From positions 34,731,057 to 34,795,056 of the forward strand of contig NC_080047.1 in the NCBI RefSeq assembly GCF_026212465.1: 64,000 nucleotides of DNA. Reading direction: 5' to 3'. Numbering within the stretch: the first letter of the stretch is position 1; each line of letters begins with the position of its first letter. Shown piece by piece: positions 43,138-54,932 of the stretch. The notes below the pieces were generated by a model. That model was not told where the DNA came from, searched no databases, and saw nothing but the letters and a program-made list of their open reading frames with translations. The stretch comes from Amaranthus tricolor. Lineage: Eukaryota > Streptophyta > Magnoliopsida > Caryophyllales > Amaranthaceae. The position numbers were made by a program, and so were the translations under genes.

Positions 43138-44550
43138 CGAAAACTGATTTATCATAAACAAAATCAATGCATTTAAGTTTAATTAAGTTATACTACATGA
43201 ATCATACACCAAGACACCATTATCCCGCAACTTAAATCTTCAATGAGTAGTTTAGAATCTACATCAATGTTAGTTCTAGGTTTCTAAGGCCCATTGATTA
43301 GTAACGATATCATGATGCATTTACGCTTCATGCATGACCATGCAGACAAATTATATATAAAGAAAAGCACCCGCCAAGTGTTGTACTGAGTATTCAACGA
43401 AAAATATAACATATCTGTGATATAAGAGCAATAGAGTGAAAATAAAACTAAAATATTTAGCACAACCAAAAAAACCAAAGCATATAACCACAAAAATTAA
43501 GTATAAAAACAACATTTAAAATATTAATTGGAAAACTCAACAAGATATACCAAATAGAAGCCAAAATGGTAGAAATGAGTTGAGAGAGTGAAAATGGAGC
43601 AAGTAACATAAAGGAACAACAAGAGTTATAACGATATGAAGTGTATTTTTTGCCTAGTGTTAGCGTATAAGTTTTTAAAGAGCTTTTCACGTCAGTTTCT
43701 CACAAAATGATGCATAAAACCCCAAAGATTATGGCTTTATGCAAGGCTTCTTTGGTCGGTTTAGAAGGAACACATTCGAAAATCCCCTTTGTTTTTTTCA
43801 TCTTTTTGCATCATACCTTTTGCGTCGTTTTTCTTGCAACCGACACAAGAGAGGACTTGTGGCGTCAGTTGTAATATTGCAACTCATCTGGCATAACAAT
43901 GCTATTTTGGATTTATGTATGGATTTTTTGATTCCTCTTATTAAACACCAACTCAAGAAGCCAAACAAAAAAGTTATTTTTGTGCTAATGCATAATGTCA
44001 TAGATTAATAAATTAAACCTAAAATTAGATAAAAGATAATCATAGTTATTGAAAATACGTACTCCTAAAATTTTTACATTCTAATCTCATCTTCATTGCG
44101 ACATATTTCTTTGTAGTGTTATATTAGTATATTTATACACGATGTCTGTTAAGGAGGCTAGTACACTATTCGACTAATTTATTGGAACAAAACTTTTTCA
44201 TTAAAACATTATTAATATTTTACAAAAATTTCGTTAAGGTTCACCTATAAATTATTAAACTTCAATGATGGATTAGATATACATGGTGGCAATGGTTACA
44301 TAGTAAAACTTGTTGGTGTGAGGTTTTCAATTGATAATGGTACATGATTGTCGTCTCTTAAAGTTCAAATACACAAGAATTATGATGTAATGGTTTGCAC
44401 ATGTAAGTTGTGTTATATATTATAGTTTATTTATTTTCGAAATAATTTTTTATTAGTTTTATTTTCAATGTATATAACATGACAAAAGTAAACATGAAAA
44501 ATATTAATTCCAAATAAACTTGTTATGTAATGATGCGTAAGGTAAAAATT
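43138..44550. other. Intergenic with possible CACTA subterminal remnant
   Basis: Around 43690-43880 the words TTGCGTCG, GCAACCGACACAAG and TGGCGTCAGTTG appear in both orientations, as in decayed CACTA subterminal regions, but no CACTA end was seen. Overlapping minus-strand frames at 43284-43690 show no domain. Nothing else supportable. Confidence 0.35.
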
Positions 44551-44553
44551 ATA

Positions 44554-44583
44554 CTCCCTCCAATTCATTACTTGTTTCGACTA
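44554..44583. mobile_element. CTCCCTCC MITE, left part (split by Tat insertion)
   Basis: TA followed by CTCCCTCCAATTCATTACTT and TGTTTCGACTA. The rest of the MITE continues on the far side of the Tat element at 59191. Confidence 0.6.
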
Positions 44584-45215
44584 TGAAACGAGGAAGTGCT
44601 AGAGATGCTTGAAATATCTGAAGTGGAAGTGTTATCATAGTCAATGGTCAATGAGATGGAAGTGAGACGTAGCCCTTCCGTGGGAGTGACCTGAAGTCCT
44701 GCAACACAACACGTTAGCCTTGCCCGGGGAGTGATCTCCCAGAAAACCCCTCAAACGCTCAAGTCAGGTCGGAGATGAGAGATCGATAAATTAACGATAA
44801 TAAATTGAATGCAAGAATATAGATATAAGGATAGTGGTTGTTTGTATTTAGGTAGGTTGATGAAGATGATGATGAGTAGGGATTTTGGCAGAGTTTCGGT
44901 ATGGTATTTTTTCTTAAGGTTGTTAATGGCAATGACAGCTTCTATTTATAAGAATGAAGAAGCAGTTATTGCAGAGAATAGGTTGAACTTCATGGGTTTC
45001 ATGACAGTTGAGGGGAGGACATGGTTAGTTACTGTGATGAGTGGGTAGTTACTTTAGGGTTTTAGGAAGTTACTTACATGTTGGTTAAGCAAGGTAAATG
45101 AAAAGTTGTAACAGCCCCTTGAATAAGAGTCAAGGTCAACGGAAAGTCAAGGGTTATCAAGGTAATATCACAATAATAATTAATTAAATAAATAAATTTA
45201 AATTTTACCATTACA
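44584..45215 (-). repeat. Tat 3' LTR, 632 bp, full length
   Basis: Plus-strand ends TGAAACGAGG and TTTACCATTACA. It carries the segment lost from the other LTR, including a TATA-type box readable on the minus strand (CTTATAAATAG, 44943-44953). On the minus strand a purine-rich ACGTGGGGCTAAA (45216-45228) precedes it as polypurine tract. Confidence 0.85.
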
Positions 45216-45716
45216 TTTAGCCCCACGTATGAAGGATGATGTAAAAGGAACCACTAATAGAGTCGCGACATCTTTCTTCTTGCGGAAAGGATAACGATCA
45301 TCAAATATAATGTCAATGTCACGGGAATTGCCCGCCTCAATGTCACGTAACACGGCCGCGGAAAATTGTGAGTCGTAGCACAATTTGAATCACCTTGGTT
45401 GCAGCACCAAAATCATTATTCTGGGAAAGAGCCGTATCATTGCTGCGGAATGGAGCTGTATCATTATACTTTTGTTTGGAGAGGACCTGCCTAAAGGGGG
45501 ACCGAATTACATTTACTCTTGAAGTACAATAAATGGTAGATCTCATCCTGCTGATGATATCTCGGCCTGGTTGTGGAACGATAAAGAATGAATGTAATTT
45601 GATGATAATTAGTTCCGGGGAAATGCCGCGTCTTGTATGTAGGTCAAGATAGAAGAATTAATTCCAATGTTTTCATCATGAGCCAAATATCCAAATCATT
45701 GTTCATTTTGTTAGAC
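45216..45716. other. Tat 3' untranslated region, proximal part
   Basis: Polypurine tract at its left edge, then unique sequence without conserved coding potential. The two short minus-strand frames overlap and show no domain. Confidence 0.5.
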
Positions 45717-46075
45717 GGACACGGTCAAAACACTTTGAAAAATTAGCCCTAAGATCTCCATCTTGGGCTATAAAGGGGTTCGAATCACATTTCTTCTTGT
45801 GATTCGGGCACGGAAAATAATTTAGAAAATTTTAGCCCCAAGATCCCAAACTTGGGCTCAAAGGGGTTCGAATCACTTTCCTTTTTTTGATTTGGACACG
45901 GAAAAAAACTTGAAAATTCTAGCCCTAAGATCCCAATTTTGGGCTAAAAGGGGTTTCCTTCTTGTGATTCGGACACGGAAAATAACTTGAAAATTTTGGC
46001 CCCAAGATCCCAATCTTGGGCTAAAAGGGGGTCCAAATCACTTTCCTTCTTGTGATTCGGAAAAGGAGACAATAC
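45717..46075. repeat. 88-bp tandem repeat with internal hairpin, about 4 copies
   Basis: Units start near 45717, 45806, 45894, 45971 and (partial) 46059. Each has GGACACGGAAAATAACTTG, AGCCCCAAGATCCCAATCTT and GGGCT, so each can fold a short stem (AGCCCYAAGAT pairing with ATCTTGGGCT). The third unit lacks about 11 bp. Tandem arrays in the 3' untranslated region are known for Tat/Ogre-type elements. Confidence 0.9.
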
Positions 46076-46497
46076 TTAGGCCTCAAGTGCCACATGATCC
46101 TCCCGATATATTGTTCTGGCAGGAATAGTGATTTGGTAAGTGAGCATTTATTGACCATACAAATACGAAAATCAAAGTTAAAGTCTCATTATTATATTGA
46201 CTCAAATTCTCGAATTTTCATATTCTAGAAAGATAAAGCTAGAGAGAGATGCTCTGACGACCACAAATTTCTTCAAATTCTCTGTCAGTTCTTCAAGATC
46301 TTCAATAAGGTATTCTTCAATTTTTCTTTAAATTCTCGATTTTCTTTGAATTTTGATTAAATATCTTAATTTTCTTTGAAGATCTTCAATAAGTTCTTCA
46401 GATCTTCAAATTGCTCTTGATAATCTTCAAATTTTTCATGATATTAATTTTTAGTTTTTCACATAAAATTTGTTTAACTTTCTTGTTCTTCCCGGAA

Positions 46498-49439
46498 TAT
46501 GGATGATAACACGGCTAACATGAACATTCCCGTTACTCCTGTTACTCCCGTATTGTGAGGAAAATTCCCTTAGAGACTAAGGTGGATGTGGAGGATGACT
46601 CGGACTGGAACCCTTCTATATATATAACTCGGTATTTTTCACCAATAAGGAGTGGGAGCAAATCATCTGTACACCCTATATACCCTCCTGAAAAAAGATA
46701 TCCCGCTCCCTGAGAAGTAGATGTAGCTTTCCTCCCTAATTATCTAACAAAAATAAACCCTGAATTGGGCGGATTGTTGTATGTAGATACAAAAATGGAG
46801 CACAATGACGAATCTTCGGGTAGAAAGAGTGTTGTCGCAGTACCTCCTCCGTTCTATATAGAAGATGGTGGTCCTCTTAATTATTTCATTGATGCGCCCA
46901 CAAGACAGGTGGATACAAAAAGGAAGGCGGTAGTGGACAAGTGGGGTCTGCCTGACGGTGTTGATATTATCAAGCCGGCCAACCTAGATACCGTTAGGTT
47001 CCCACCACCTAACTGTATAGTCTTTTATGTCCCAACTTTTGAGTTAGGGTTAAGGTTTCCTTTACACCCCTTTATTCGGGAATTATTAAGTTTTTTGAAT
47101 GTTACCATAGCTGAGTTATACCCTAACGCTTGGGGGTGCGTGACGACTTTTTTGATTTTATGTAAAGTATTAGGGGTTAAGCCCACCCTGACTGCCTTTA
47201 GTTATATCTTTTGCATCCGCCTCTGCAGCTCAGAAGAGCACGGCGCTGGTTGGATTACATTTTCTCACAGGCGAGGGTTTAGAAAAGTAGGGAAACTCCC
47301 AGATAATCAAAAGGGTTACCGAACTAAGTTCGTATTTTTATACAATTTCCAGCCGTGGAAGTTTAAGACTTCTTTTGACATCAAACCCAAAGTGAACAAA
47401 TTTAAGAATAATGTCCCGCAATGCACAGTAGATGAGGCGGTGATAATAGAATACACCCTTATGGCCATTGAACAAGGACGAAACGCAGTCCATGTACATA
47501 ATAATTGGATTTCCAAGAAAAATATCTTGGATATAGAAGACCTTATTTCGGCTTTTGAGATAAGTCTTAAAATACATAAGCGTAAGTTTCTCGATCTCTT
47601 CTCTTACTGACATGTGACAACATACATACTTATCATGTTTGTGTATGGAGGCATCGCCAAGGAAAATCTTGCGAAAAAAATCTAACACTGATGAGCAAGT
47701 TTAACATTTTGAAGACACTAGTCCTCTTCCTACCCCGCGCAAGGTAATACGATTATCATAATTAGAATTCTGTTTCTCCCGTATTTTTGGTTTAACATGA
47801 TCTATATTTCGTGCAAAACGGCAAGACGAAAATGGACAGGGTAGAGGCCGCGCCTACAACTGAAGAGGCACAGTCCCTCTTGGAGAAGAGGAAACATGTT
47901 GAGGTTCCCTCGGAAGAGATCCGGGGCAAACCTTGCAAAAAGAGCACAGCCAAGAAGAAGGCTAAAACTTCTTCCCCGGCTGAGAAAAAGTTACCTGAAG
48001 AGGTAGAGAGTTTGACCCCACAAGGGTTGAATATCGTACATAGTGTCATGTCTATCGCTGAGCGTAGGCTAGCAGGAGTTGAAAAATGGGGCGGCTCGTT
48101 CTGTCTTAAAAGCAAACCTACTGCCCAGGATAAGGGTAAGAGGGTTGCTGAGAGGTCAGGTGAGACATCACCCCAATCATATGAAAAGGTATACAACCGC
48201 CGCATCCATCCACACCGGGACGATGCGGCATTCACGGAGATAGGTTACAAGGACCTAATCACTCGCCTCAACCGGGCTTCCCGGAATATGCTGAACGAGA
48301 AAGATATGGAATATCTGGAGGCTATTCCCCCGGTTGAGAGGACGAGACAAGCTCGTTTCTCTGCCGTCGAAGTAAGTATAAGACTTCTTTCAATATCATA
48401 AATATTCAATTTTTGAAATCCTAACTTCATTTACATAACAGGCTCTTCTGAGGATGGAGTAGGAGCTAGAGTTGCTCGCTCCCAGGTGGTAGAGAATTTC
48501 GCCCTTTCTTTAAAGGTCTCGGCACAAAGCGTTGAACTGTAGAAGCTAAGGGCGGAGTTGACCGAAAAACTAGGCCTAAAGAAGAAGTTGGCCAAGTGCA
48601 AGGAGCTTTCTGAGTGCTTGGCGATGGCCAAGAGATGGAGGGGCCGCATCAAGGAAAATCTTGACTTGGCAAGCCAAACTCTAGACCAGGCTTCCGAGCA
48701 ATCGTTGAAGATTTGCCAAGATGTGGCAAAAATGCTGGAAGTTCACGACAACCTTGTCTCAGACAACGAGCAAGTCATTAAGCTGGTTCATGAGGATATG
48801 GATCGCTTTGAGAGGATCCTTGATGCAGTGAAGGTCTATAAGTTGCGTTCTGAGAGGCAATCTTGGATCGCCCGACAATGGTTGGGGTTAGATGCCGCGG
48901 TTCCTTTCATAACGGACTTATCTTCCGAAATGATGAACAGCGGGGTGCTTGTTGAGCTGGAGAAGTTTAGGATAGCTGCTGGGAAGATAGGAGTAGATTT
49001 CGATAAGCTTTGGGAGTTAGCCTAGTCAAGTCTCGATGAAGCATTGGTCAATCTGAAGAAGACTCTTGACAAGGACTCCGAAGTACTAACAAGCCAAGGA
49101 TGAGATGAAGAGGAGCACTGGGAATGGGAAAAAAAAGATGGACCCAGAGCGTGAAAGAAAGGCTCTGGCTCTTGACCTTGTAAAGATCCAAGTGGCATAT
49201 CCTCCATTTCCAAAGGCCGCGGAAAGGTTTCGTTCCTCAATCTTCAACGAGAGTTTTCGAGTTTATCGAAGATTCTCTCTAATTAAAAAGAGGCTTTATG
49301 CGGCTTAGTTGAAGAGTTGGCGGGTGATGAACCATGGCCTAACATTGAAGATATCATCAGGTTTACACCTTCTCCTCAACATCTTGATCCCCAACCTGAG
49401 TCGCAGCTGCATCCGTCTAAAGACCAAGGCTCTGATTAG
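46498..49439 (+). pseudogene. Antisense ORF of the Tat element (putative gypsy-type transposon domain)
   Basis: The frame starts about 46501 (MDDNTANMNIPVTPVT), with stops and shifts before 46760. It then stays open to 47610: INPELGGLLYVDTK, VVAVPPPFYIEDGGPLNYF, FYVPTFELGLRFPLHPFIRE and LYPNAWGC, the signature of the putative gypsy-type transposon domain found in Tat antisense ORFs. Exon-like continuation follows at about 47651-47744 (one stop), 47811-48370 (Lys-rich, KKSTAKKKAKTSSP), with a good donor GAA|GTAAGTATA at 48370 and acceptor ACAG at 48441. The last part (48442-49439) is helical and coiled-coil-like, and ends DEPWPNIEDIIRFTPSP then TAG. Stops at about 48460, 48540 and 49023 break it. 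Its function in living relatives is unknown. Confidence 0.75.
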
Positions 49440-49670
49440 TTTGTAGGCCTTCCTCCAGATCTGTAATTCTCCTTTAGTGTCTCGGGATTTTTGTAATTAT
49501 GAATTCTTGAACTATATTTTGAATTGACCATTAGTGTCGCTTGTAATTATAATTGATCAACTTTTGTAATTATAACTAGTCGTTACATATTTTTGCTAAC
49601 TTATTTTGCCGATTTTCTTTATTATTTGACTATCCTGGTAATGATTTTAACAAGCTTTGCATATGAATAA
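49440..49670. other. Tat spacer left of the hAT insertion
   Basis: AT-rich sequence between the end of the antisense ORF and the hAT element. It continues at 53390. Confidence 0.5.
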
Positions 49671-49689
49671 TGACTACTAGGCATGGCCA

Positions 49690-49845
49690 CGGTCCGGGTT
49701 GGGCCGGTTCCGTTCCGGTTCCATTTGGAACCTGTCGCAAACGGCTCCGGTTCGGGTTCCGGGTGGTTCCAAACGGTTCCTTGGCGGTTCATGAGGCGGT
49801 TCCGGCGGTTTCAACTCGCGGGACGGGCGGGTCGGACCAACGGTT
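49690..49845. repeat. hAT left subterminal GGTTCCG array
   Basis: GC-rich words GGTTCCG, GGTTCGGG and GGAACC are repeated within about 150 bp, in contrast to the AT-rich surroundings. They are likely transposase-binding subterminal repeats by analogy with other hAT elements. Confidence 0.6.
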
Positions 49846-50195
49846 TCATTTTTATTTTTCCTTTAAATATTTATATAATATAAAAATACTATAATATTGC
49901 GGACGTACCTTTGATGACTACTTGATTATTAGCGAAATTCATTGCTTGTCAAGTTGTCATCGTTATTAAAATATTTACTAAAAAGAATGAAAAAAATAAA
50001 TTAATAAAAAACGAATCAATGATAATGTCGATAAAGATGATTAATAAAAAAAGAGGGAGAAAATGGACTTGAACCTAGTACCCAAAGGAATACTAAGCTG
50101 CCTACGTATCCCGAAGGAATCAAAACCCACGTAGTTCTTTGTCATACCTTTTATTTGTAGTTGTTGAATGTTAATTTATCGTTGTCCGATGGATC

Positions 50196-52804
50196 CTATT
50201 CGTCTTCGTCATCATCATCTGGTTGGTTAGATGCTTCCGCTGACTCTCCTCCTGACGATGATGCAGATGTATCCATCGTCATCCATGGATCATCATCATC
50301 GTCTTGATCATCATCATTCCTTAATCCTTGTGTTCGAATCTCCGCTTGATCCCAATCTTTCTTGCAAACATATATTTGAATACTATGTGGAGCAAGACGA
50401 GATCTCTTTTCGTCTAAAACTCTTCTACCTGCACTAAAAGCAGACTCCGACGCAATCGTAGAAACAAGAATTGCAAGGATATCCTTTGCGATTCTCGATA
50501 ATATGGGAAATTTTATAGCTTTTTCTTTCCACCACTCTAAAATATTATAGCTACCTTGGTCAATTTCAATGAGATGTTTAAGATAATTATCTAATTCTAA
50601 ATATGCAGTGGAGGGTGAAGAAGAAGATGATCCTACAAAACTATCATCTTGGCTCATTATATTAGCTATTAAGAAATTATAATAAGAGGGACGTGCCGAG
50701 ATGCTAGCACGCCTAGACGTATCGCGTTTTGGGTTATATACACTAGCATAGTAATCATAAAGTTCTGCTAAAAGTTTTTTACAAGTTCCAATATAATTAT
50801 GTATATCACTAGGCGGGCGATCTAATGATTGGAAGTAAAATCCAATTACTTTAGTAAGGACTTCTGTCTTAAAATATGGGTCTGAAATGGTTGCAATTCC
50901 ATAAATAAAAGGAAAATCGGTAAAATATGTCTTCCACTTATCCATCATATCTGCAAGAATTGGCTTTAAATAGGGATTAGTATCATCATGCGTATGTTTA
51001 AGAAGATGATAAAAAATAGTAATACACTCACTTATTACTAAGTGGACGTTTGGTTCGTAAACATATGAAAAAATCTTAGTTGCGTGGTCATACGCTTCTA
51101 ATATTTTATGTACACCTATAGCTAGTTCCCATGTGTCATCAGTTATATAGCTATCTGTACACTCACTATAAAGTTATGTTATAACTGGACGATAAGCAAT
51201 CGCTTTTCTTAATAAATCGTTGGTTGAGCCCCAACGTGTAGGAGTATCTAATGACCAATACACTTTTTTTAGTTGATAATGGTCACATAATTGCTTATAT
51301 CGTCTCTTTATATGTCTAATTCTAAGCCACTTCACTATGTCTCTAATTGGATTTAATAAATCACTTAATTGTTTTATACCTGCTTGGCAAGATAAGTTTA
51401 CTATATGAGCACAACAACGTATGTGTAATAATCTACCCCCAAGGATAAAACTAAATGCAGATTCGTTATACAAAAGTTCCATACATTTAATGTTAGCGGT
51501 TGCATTATCGGTAGAACAACAAAATATCTTATCTAATAAGTTCCATTATCTACATATCTCTACTAATCTGTATTTTATGTTTTTACTCGTATGTCTTTCG
51601 AGCATTGCCTCAAAAGCATTTATTCTTTTTTGAATAATCCAATTTTGATCTGTCCAATGTGCTGTTACACACATATAAGATTCTAAATGTGGGGGAGCAG
51701 ACCAAATATCAGTTGTTACGCTAACCCTACCATTAAAAGATTTAAAAAATTCTACTAATTCATAGCGCATTGTTTCATATAATTTAATTGTGCGTCGTTT
51801 AAGAGTGCTCCTAGGGATTGCTCTATATTGTGGTTGCAAAGTTTTTCTAGTGTAACGCTCGTATGCCCTACTTTCACCATGGTTAAATGGCAATTCATCA
51901 CAAATTACATACTTAGAAAATTCATCAATCATATCATTACGATTATATTTAAAAGGCATACTTGTGCTGGGAATGTCCCACTGTTGGCTTCCACTTGTGG
52001 TCCCGCTGCCGCTTGCTGCATGAGTTTCTTTTGTGATTCCATGCTTCTTTGCCAAATGTTTGTTAAAAGATCCCGTACCACCACCTAATACGTATTCACA
52101 AAACACAATAAATAAATTTTTATAAAATATGAATATATAATGTATGTGTAAAAAACTAAAAAAGTATTTACCTATGGCAAAATTGTATGAAACTAAGGGC
52201 TTTATTCCTTGACTTTCACAAATTTGACAAGTGCATAAGAAAACATCTGGATTTTCGGTTGGTTCTTTTGTAAAATACGACCACACATGTGAAACAGCCC
52301 TATCATTAGGAGGTGACATTGCCGGAAAAGGTTGTCTTACTGGTTCATCTTTATCTAAATTTAAATATAAAGATAGACTCAAATACCACAATATATAAAT
52401 AAATAATAATTTAGAATTTAATCAATTTGAAGAATAAAATTGTAAAACTAACCGATAGTTTGGAAATTGACTCGTTTACCACGAGCTTGTCTTTGTTGTT
52501 GTTGTTGTAGTTGTTCTTCATGTGATCTTGTTGATGACTGTCGAGATCTATGTATCCCAGTAGGGGTCGTTGGTTCCTCTTCTTGTTCTTCATCAATTTG
52601 TATTTCTCTTTCCACTTCTTCTGCATAATTGTGTAATTCTTGGTCGTACCCTTCTGGATAATTTGGTTCATAATTATAATTACTAATCGAAGGTGTTGTT
52701 GATATAGACGGAGTTGAAGTGACTTTTCTTTTGGAGCTAGAACCTCCCAATGATTTTTCCACTTTAGTAACTTTTTTAGAGGCTTTTTTCAAAAAAGAAG
52801 GCAT
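50196..52804 (-). pseudogene. hAT transposase (BED finger, DDE/RNase-H fold, hATC), two nonsense codons
   Basis: Proposed exons (minus strand): 52804-52453, 52354-52172 and 52084-50196, about 808 codons, with GT..AG borders and conserved phase. The N-terminus is basic with a Gln run. The BED zinc finger is split by intron 2: VWSYFTK, CTCQICES in exon 2 and SFNKHLAKKHG in exon 3. Then come VTTDIWSAPPHLESYMCVTA (catalytic region with Asp), CCAHIVNLSCQAG and TPTRWGSTND. The C-terminal dimerisation domain has ILEWWKEKAIKFPILSRIAK and STIASESAFSAGRRVL. The tail is acidic. Two TAA codons (51543-51545 and 51171-51173) interrupt exon 3 in an otherwise continuous frame, so the copy is probably inactive but only lightly damaged. 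Confidence 0.9.
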
Positions 52805-53034
52805 GATAATATTGAAATAATAATAGAATTAAAAAATAAATAAATATGTAATTAACTAAATTAAAAAAATAATTAAAAGACTTATTATGTAATTAAGAGA
52901 ATAATTTCGTAATTAAGTAATTAACTAGAGAGAGTAAGTATAGAGAGTAGGAGAAGAGATGAGTTGTGAATGAAAATGATTGAAAGTGATGGGTATTTAT
53001 AGAAAAATCCCCAACGGCTAGTTCAACGGTTAGA

Positions 53035-53365
53035 TTCACGGTTCCGGTTCCATGGAACCGCTGGGCCGGTTCACCCCGACCGGTCCCGGTTCTGGTTCCA
53101 TGGAACCGTTGTGCCGGTTCACCCGGACTGGTCCCGGTTCCGGTTATATGGAACCGTTGGGCCAGTTCACCCGGACCGATCCCGATTCCGGTTCCAACCC
53201 GCGGTTCTTAGGTCCGGTTCATGCAGTTTGTTTCCGGCGGTTTCACGGTTCCGGCAACTTTTTTTCCGGCGGTTTCACGGTTCCGCGATTCGGGCCGGTT
53301 CGGAACCTGTCGCGAACGGTTCCGGTTCCGAGCGGTTCGGGACCGGTTCGGTTCCGGGTAACCCG
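53035..53365. repeat. hAT right subterminal GGTTCCG array
   Basis: A ladder of CCGGTTCCGGTT and CCATGGAACCG repeats with a spacing near 50-60 bp at 53040-53200, then denser GC-rich words to the tip. It explains the Gly/Pro/Ser-rich plus-strand frames found here, which are not genes. Confidence 0.75.
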
Positions 53366-53389
53366 CTCCGTGGCCATCCCTGACTACTA

Positions 53390-53946
53390 ACTCAATGATA
53401 CGGGCAACTTAGCCTATCGTATAACTAAGTTGATGGTGTGGCATAGTTTGAATTTTGAATATTGAATATCATGTACATAACTGTTGAATATCAAATTCAT
53501 TGTTAGTGTTACGGAAAATTGAATGTTGAATAAGTTAATGCGGGCAACTGTCAACGTAAGACAAAGTAGATAGAGCGATATAACAGAAAATTGAATGCTG
53601 ATAACTTATCGTGGTAATACGAAGAACTAAACATATAACACGGAAAATTGAACACTGAATTGAACACATAAAACGGAAAATTGAATACTAATACAACTTA
53701 AACTGATGATACGGAAAACTGAACACAATGATAATGCTGATACAATTGATGATACGGAAAACTGAACACAATGATAACGATGATACGGAAAACTTGAGAT
53801 AACTCCAGACACGAGTTGATGATGTGAAGCAAACCTACGTTGATGATTTGAAGTTGATGATGCGGGAAGTAGACACGAAAAAAACCCAAACACAAGTTGA
53901 TGTGAAGTTGATGATTAATGACCATATGCCCCTTGGTAAGCTTGTT
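53390..53946. repeat. Tat spacer with GGAAAAYTGAA repeats
   Basis: ACGGAAAATTGAA or ACGGAAAACTGAA followed by YAC/TGAT words occurs at least seven times between 53512 and 53790, irregularly spaced (about 35-60 bp). It lies between the integrase end and the hAT insertion. Frames over it are by-products of the repeat. Confidence 0.6.
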
Positions 53947-54730
53947 AAATGAAGTACTTTTTTAGGTGGTCAGCGTGCCACGATCGTTTCAACTTCTTTC
54001 CTTCCAAGTCTTCCAACTCAAATGTACCAGGTTTGATGATATGGGTAATCTTGAATAGGCCATCTCAATTGGCTCCTTGCTTTCCTTTCTCTGTGATCCT
54101 ACTCGTTGCTTCAATCTTACGCAAAACCAGGTCCCCAACTTTCAACTAGTTTTGACATGTCGATTGAATTGACGAGTCATTCTTTGCTTTTGGGCTATAT
54201 ACCTTAAGAGTGCATTCCCTCTTGTTTTTGGGAGAAAATCCAAGTTTATCCTTTTCTCCAATTTCTACTAGAAGTACTGCCTCTGATCCTTAGACAAGGG
54301 AAAATGGCGTGTAACTAGTGGCATCTTTGACTGTGGTACGACTTTCCCATAGTATACCTGATAATTCTTCATCCCACGTATCTTTTGCCCCTTTTATTTT
54401 CTTTTTGATGCCATTAAGAACTTCCTTATTGGCAGATTCAACTTGCCCGTTCATTTGTGGTCGTGACACTGAGATGTATCTGATTTGAATGTTAAACTTA
54501 TCATAATACTCAATCGTACCTCGACTTATGAATTGCCTACCATTGTCCGTGATAATGACCCGCAGAATAGCATATCTGGTTATGATGATCCTCCAAAGAA
54601 ATTGGCAAACTTGTTTATCCGTTATTGTGCTGAGGGGTTCTACTTCAACATATTTGGAGAAATAGTCGATGGCAATGATGATGAATTTTCTTTGACCCTT
54701 TGCTGGGGGAAATGGACTAAGGAGATCCAT
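53947..54730 (-). pseudogene. Tat integrase
   Basis: The frame 54730-54290 holds the integrase core: MDLLSPFP (first Asp), VIITDNGRQF (second Asp) and GQVESANKE (Glu), so the DDE triad looks complete. Downstream (about 54285-53947), after a stop at 54290-54292, the C-terminal domain continues with WDGLFKITHI, PGTFELEDLEGK and SWHADHLKKYF. The zinc-binding N-terminus (about 54750-54900) is fragmentary. Integrase inserts the cDNA. This copy cannot be made as one protein. Confidence 0.8.
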
Positions 54731-54932
54731 TCACCATTTATCGAACGGTAATACGGATTGTATTGTTGTGAGGTAACTTGTGGGCTTTTTGGCAATCTTG
54801 GAGAAGAATTGTTATTTGGAGCACCTTAGGATTAAAGTTTTTGCATCACTCCTAAGAGAAGGCCAATAAAATCCACTTCTGAGGACTTTATTAATCACTA
54901 TTATTACCCTTTGGTGTATTCCACACCCTCCT

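Larger units (their letters stand above)
49680..53380 (-). mobile_element. hAT (Ac-type) transposon nested in the Tat element
   Basis: The left tip GGCATGGCCACGG and right tip CCGTGGCCATCCC are inverse repeats. TGACTACTA directly abuts both (49671-49679 and 53381-53389). hAT elements make 8-bp duplications, so one base of this nine-base match is probably element or chance. Subterminal regions (49690-49840 and 53035-53360) are dense in GGTTCCGG, TTCCATGGAACCG and related words. A spliced transposase is encoded on the minus strand. Confidence 0.85.

Noticed and set aside
43284..43690. Minus-strand frames with a TATATATAA-type sequence nearby, considered as a small gene
   Set aside because: The frames are hydrophobic translations of AT-rich DNA, overlap in different phases and show no domain or splice support.
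47792..48652. Minus-strand frames of 61-147 codons
   Set aside because: Antisense shadows of the spliced plus-strand ORF.
53052..53390. Gly/Pro/Ser-rich plus-strand frames of 90-112 codons
   Set aside because: They are the translated GGTTCCG subterminal repeats of the hAT element.
53627..53925. Ser/Phe/Val-rich minus-strand frames
   Set aside because: Produced by the GGAAAAYTGAA spacer repeats.
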